From Notospermus geniculatus (taxonomy: Eukaryota > Nemertea > Pilidiophora > Heteronemertea > Lineidae): DNA of 64,000 nt. The position numbers were made by a program, and so were the translations under genes. The stretch lies in the NCBI GenBank assembly GCA_002633025.1, contig NMRB01000919.1, forward strand, positions 40,846 to 104,845, in the 5' to 3' direction. This document shows positions 59,600 to 64,000 of the stretch, one piece after another. The notes under the pieces were generated by a model. It ran no database searches and had not been told where the DNA came from. It was given only the letters and a program-made list of their open reading frames with translations. The stretch's first letter is position 1, and the number at the start of each line of letters is the position of its first letter.

Positions 59600-60865
59600 T
59601 AGCGTTAGTAACACTCGCAAATACCTCTGCAGTATTTTTGCGCACGTTAATGCTTGACGCCTGGGAGATTTCGACGGAAAACCTCTGTGATGACATCATT
59701 ATGACCTCCGTGCTGAAGGAATCGTCGCCATATCATCTTATACCAACCGCGTGGCCATATACGCATCACGTGTGAACAATCACTGCTGGCGTTAACGCAT
59801 GGCGTTAACGCGTAAAGCTGCGTTTACCAGACATCCCTGGGTTTCCTCAGCTCTTCAGTTATGTTTAGTCATGTGACTATATAACTTGGAATTTTTTTAG
59901 TCATTTCCAAGTCATCTTAGTCAACAAAAACGTCTTCAAATTTTTAATGTGAACGTGTAGCAGCATTTTGTGAAGAAATGAAGAAATAAATATCAAACGA
60001 TTGGCAGATCACCGGTGAAGTTTGTAGTGGTTTTCATCCAAGTAAACAAATTGAGTGAATGCATTGAGAATAAGCTTCTGCCATCCTCAACCATCAATGG
60101 TTAATTCGTCCCACCACGTACACAAAGGCGACGTGAGTGACTAGACCTTGGATAATATTCAAAACGTTTGCCCAATTCTACTTATTATAGGCCTATTTCA
60201 GCCAGGTCCCCACAAGTCAGAGCAGTAGCAGACGACATTTTCATCAAAACGTAGTGTCAGAGATCAAAAGCATACCGCATGCCACTTGTGTTTATCACCC
60301 TTCAATCATTCATGCGTTGGCAGTGACGATCGTTTGACTCATGGAACTTGCTGAATGTTTGATTAGACACCTGTAGGTCAACATACAATGAATTACTACC
60401 AACTTGAGGTGAGATGGAGTTCCGTTTATGATGGTGTGCTGAATGAGAGGTGCGCAGAGGAATGCGCAGTTTACCATTCTGAAGCAAGCATGGTCGGCAG
60501 CGGGTTTTTAGCGCCAAACAGCTGATAGGTCTTGGGGATCATTGATTCAGAGAATGTTTGGTTGTGTGAGGAAAGATTTGTTCACCATGTGGGAGTACAG
60601 GCCTACTTGCCACATTTCTTTCAGTTAGTGTTCATGACTGAGGCTGTAAACATCGACATTGCCGAGAGTGGGATGTAAAACTTTCGTAACATTGACTTTC
60701 ATTCGCGCCGGTATGAATGTTGACATGCGTTCACGAATCACTCCCGTCTCCTCAGCGTGTTCGCGGGCGTCATTGATGCCGTTCGGATCAGCGGGATTTG
60801 TAGGGATTTTTAGTAGCTTGGGTCTAACTGGACACGGCCGTGTACGGGGGCCTTGGGGAGGCTAA
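59600..60865. other. stretch without recognisable gene
   Basis: Mixed unique-looking and repeat-like sequence. I see no exon with splice sites and protein similarity. It ends at a single N (60866) where copy B begins abruptly. Confidence 0.4.
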
Positions 60866-61301
60866 NAATGCAACAAAGATAGCATGGCACAGGATGGACA
60901 GCACCTACCGGTAATGAAATGGTCCATGGACCATATGCTCACCTGGGTGAATGTACATGTACCAGAAGAACAAATGACAAATGTTGAATGAAAATGTTCC
61001 AGAGCAAGCCCTGAGTTCCAGGGTGATGGCCACACACACAAAGTTAGAAGACACTAGGTCAAATACCCAGAAACGTGCCACCACATGGCAAAATTTTGAA
61101 CTTTGACCTCTACGGCCTTAAGAAGTAGGTCAAATGAAAAAAACTGTTACATATGTCATGTAGCCTCTTTAGATGCACCTATGATAAAAAATTGGATATG
61201 ATCCAGTCATTAGTTCAGGAGTTCAGAGTGTATCCAGTAGAGCTAAGTCTCAATCAATCATTTTTATCATTCTGGCTTATCTCATTAGTTGATTTGCTTA
61301 C

Positions 61302-61378
61302 CCAATAGTTGTTTCTGTCACTTTGTATGTATCTGAGACGAATCTTTCTGCAATGCAGGTCTTTCCTACTCCCATTTT
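61302..61378 (-). pseudogene. second copy of Rab exon 2 (partial gene in copy B)
   Basis: Same 77 bp as 47661-47737 with one synonymous change (TTT/TTC Phe) and intact splice sites. Exon 1 falls into the N at 61653 and exons 3-7 are not in copy B, so this is an assembly-level partial copy, more likely an allele than a true pseudogene. Confidence 0.8.
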
Positions 61379-61477
61379 CTGCAGATAAAAGGAACATGCA
61401 TCTTAAATCACAGAGATAAGGCCAACCAAGGCAGTCATGTCAAAGGAAATACCGGATCTGCCCCCCCCCCCTGTGGT

Positions 61478-61520
61478 TGGTTTCTTGGAGGAATTATACT
61501 CAGTATAATTCCTCCAAGGT
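61478..61520. repeat. perfect palindrome filling the copy A gap
   Basis: CTTGGAGGAATTATAC, TCA, GTATAATTCCTCCAAG: 16-base arms with a 3-base loop, preceded by poly-C. Copy A shows only its right part after the N run. Confidence 0.85.
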
Positions 61521-62585
61521 TAAATATAAGCACAAAGTAGGCCTAGGCCCTAACAAGCATGGACCCACTCCAGGGGCAGGGTTTTTGGCAGAGGGGGTCA
61601 GGGCCACAGAATATTGGTGGTGGAGAGTGTGGGGGCGGGGGAAGGAGGGGGGNACTATGGCACTATACTCCACAGCCATGAGCTAAAATCATGCTAGGAA
61701 TCTATGAGCTGAAATTACAGGAGAAATTGTTACTTTTCTTAATCTTGACTGATCAAATTGTTGCATTCATAAATAAACTTACTATCTTTGGGCTAAATCG
61801 TAACGATTACTTCCTACTTTCAATCTCACTACCAGCCACCAGCAGAAGAAAATTTCACGGGCCAAGAATGAGGTTGACACTTCGTCTGCTTTTCGTAAGT
61901 TTCTTGTTTTTGTGGTGGTACAGCCAGGCTGCAAAATATAGCAGCTGACGACATGGACGAGAGGTAGCCTAGCTTTTGAGAGGGCCATTTCATGATTTTA
62001 GTGTTTAATCGTGAACTACCTGAGCCTGGTTGTCATCAGACCAAAATAACGGAAAGTGTGTCGTGATGAACTCGGGGCCTACGTTATGACTCATACATGA
62101 CCTGATGACTGAGTGGTGATTGGCGGCAAATTTAACATTCTCTGGCCAGCGACTGGCTGGCAAAGCCAAAGCGAATAACAGGCGGGTAACTTAATCACTA
62201 TTCTTTGCCTTGGCAAATGAGTGTATTGATTGCATGACATATTGTTCGAACGAAGACAAATGCAATTGCATAGTTGACAAAGTTAACACTTCAAAATCGT
62301 TATCTTTTAGGCCTAACTTCACACATCCTGACCTGCCCGATGACTGATGACCACCATGTGTTTCCGGTGTAGATTCTTCAGCTACGTGACAGAAGTACCA
62401 CAAGTATCCAACAAAATGAACCAATCAGAAAGCTTGTCTCAGACGGCAAATATAATCATGAACCAATCAAAAGGCTTGTCTTAGACGACGTGCGTGTGCT
62501 GCACATGTCAATGCATGTGCTGTTGATCAGATTCAGATTGAGCTGTGGTGCTCTGGTGCATGGAGGACCGAAATTATTACTGAAA

Positions 62586-62683
62586 ATGTCCCAACAAATG
62601 GCTTCCCAGAGGGCATCCTGTGGTTTAGATTGCCACTTTGCACAAACTGTCAATGAAATGCTTGAAGAGGCTACCAGATTTGG
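62586..62683 (+). CDS. candidate first coding exon of an unidentified gene (copy B)
   Basis: Same 32-codon start and GGTGAGTT donor as 49324-49421, with no base change seen. Same caveats. Confidence 0.45.
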
Positions 62684-64000
62684 GTGAGTTGTGTTGATTT
62701 AGGCCTGTGTGACAGGCCATGAAATTCTGATTTCATTTTCATGCGATGCGTGCGATTGATGGATGCGGCAGCCAGCCGGGGTCAGCCATGCAGGCCCATG
62801 ATGCACAGTGTAACAGTAAAGGTTGTCCCCCTGTTAGGCCTCCATGTAAAAAGTGGCCGCTTCTATTCTATTGTTGAATGACGGATTAAGGTGCATGGTT
62901 ATAGGAACCAATTGCCAGAGATTAGAATGTATGCTAAATAAAAATAGGCCTAGGCCGTAGGCCTAGCCTAGCCTAACTCTATCTAGGCCGACTGTAGTCT
63001 AGACCGAAAACTCCGGTCTTCGAACATAAATAACATCATGGTTATGATTCTACGACCGGATACAGCCTAGGCCTATACAATTCTACACGGGACTAGTGTA
63101 AAACGAAAATTTGCATATCAATTAGTCAAACAGGCCGCACTTTTATTGTGAATATCTCGAAAACCTACAGTGGAAATCGCTTTTAACACCAAATATTTGT
63201 AATGTTCATATTAAACAGTAGGTGACTGGACCATTTTGATTGTAATCTGACCAGAACACATGTTTAATTGCTTTTTTTCGACACGATCTTGCATTGCGCC
63301 GAACTTGACTGCCATAATGTTTTGGTGACGTCACTTTCGGCGTTGGCCTCTCCTGTCATCGGAAATCGCCGAGCGTTTCCGATTGCTCAAACACGCCTTC
63401 TGCGCATACGCATGGCGAAAGTTGATTCTTTTGGTGACGAAGAAACATCCGATAATTATATTAATTATGCAAATGAGTTCGACCTTTCGAACCATCAACT
63501 CCGATGTGACCTTTTGCTGCGGAAGTCAACAAACCAATGTACAGTGCGATGTACAGGGATATGGCGGCGTGTTTTTACTGCCCTTCAAATTTCGGATTTT
63601 AAAGACCTTAAAAATGGTCAGATTTTTTGGTCAACGGTATGAATGTCATCTAGAATATTGGAGGTTCACGTCAGGATACTTTTTAAATGATGTCCTGCTC
63701 CCAGAGCTTCACAAGCAGTGAAAACATTCCGCCCTTCTCAGCGGTGCGGATTTCCCGTACAGGAAGGCCTAGCCTGAATCACGACGTAAAATATCCCAAA
63801 TATTCGAAGTCGTGAGTTTCGTGACTAGGCCTAGTCTTTTGTTCTGTGGGCGGCTGTGGACAGTTCATTCTTGCAATTTCCTGTTGCATGCTTGGGGATC
63901 CTTCCTTCCTGTCGCTGTCACACAGTGTAAGTTAAGTAGGCCTAACACGTCGTGCACAAAATGCATTAGCATGATCAGTTCGGGAAGCGCTATTTACATG

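Larger units (their letters stand above)
60867..64000. repeat. duplicated segment, copy B (continues past the window)
   Basis: Second copy of 46841-51420, beginning right after an N at 60866. Single N at 61653 replaces copy A 48210-48403, which includes Rab exon 1. Confidence 0.95.

Noticed and set aside
60867-64000. True segmental duplication creating a second Rab locus
   Set aside because: Starts at an N, lacks exons 1 and 3-7, and differs like an allele; unmerged haplotype is simpler, though depth data are needed.

Overview
This is a eukaryotic nuclear scaffold: genes are split by GT-AG introns, coding exons are short (about 70-400 bp), and the intergenic DNA is packed with inverted-repeat elements and tRNA-derived SINEs. 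The genes, the pervasive TAGGCCTA/TACATGTA/TACCGGTA octamers and the very high repeat polymorphism suggest a marine deuterostome invertebrate, most likely an echinoderm or relative. That placement is an inference; no marker gene fixes it.

Layout. (1) 196-21874, plus strand: the first 40 coding exons of an axonemal inner-arm dynein heavy chain recognisable as DNAH2 (tail, linker, AAA1, AAA2, AAA3). It stops at a 379-N gap just before the AAA4 P-loop, so about 1,700 C-terminal residues are absent. (2) 22394-24342: a TAGGCC-rich tract and repeats, no gene. (3) 24343-33645, plus strand: the last 11 coding exons of cytosolic alanyl-tRNA synthetase (editing domain, C-Ala domain, stop); the catalytic N-terminal half is absent. 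Two half genes meeting at one short gap points to a mis-join or a badly underestimated gap. (4) 33646-41770: no gene recognised; a field of foldback elements. (5) 48381-41782, minus strand: a complete seven-exon Rab GTPase of about 199 residues (Rab22/Rab31-like) ending in a prenylatable CSC. (6) 48382-49323: a putative bidirectional promoter with CCAAT boxes, followed by a candidate first exon (49324-49421, plus) of an unidentified gene. (7) 51765-53672: a decayed DNA transposon with transposase remnants. (8) 54964-55269: the TM6-TM7 end of a rhodopsin-type GPCR abutting a repeat. (9) 55600-60860: nested foldback elements. (10) 60867-64000: a near-identical second copy of 46841-51420, probably the other haplotype left in the scaffold.

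The genes are housekeeping or ciliary genes with no evident joint pathway. The most interesting signal is in the non-coding DNA. The two copies of the duplicated segment differ at three sites by exactly TA versus TA-GGCC-TA or TA-CATG-TA. These palindromic octamers occur far above chance through the window. They look like two-nucleotide-stagger excision footprints of TA-targeting (Tc1/mariner-like) elements, and elements with TA flanks and GG...CC ends are present in the same window.
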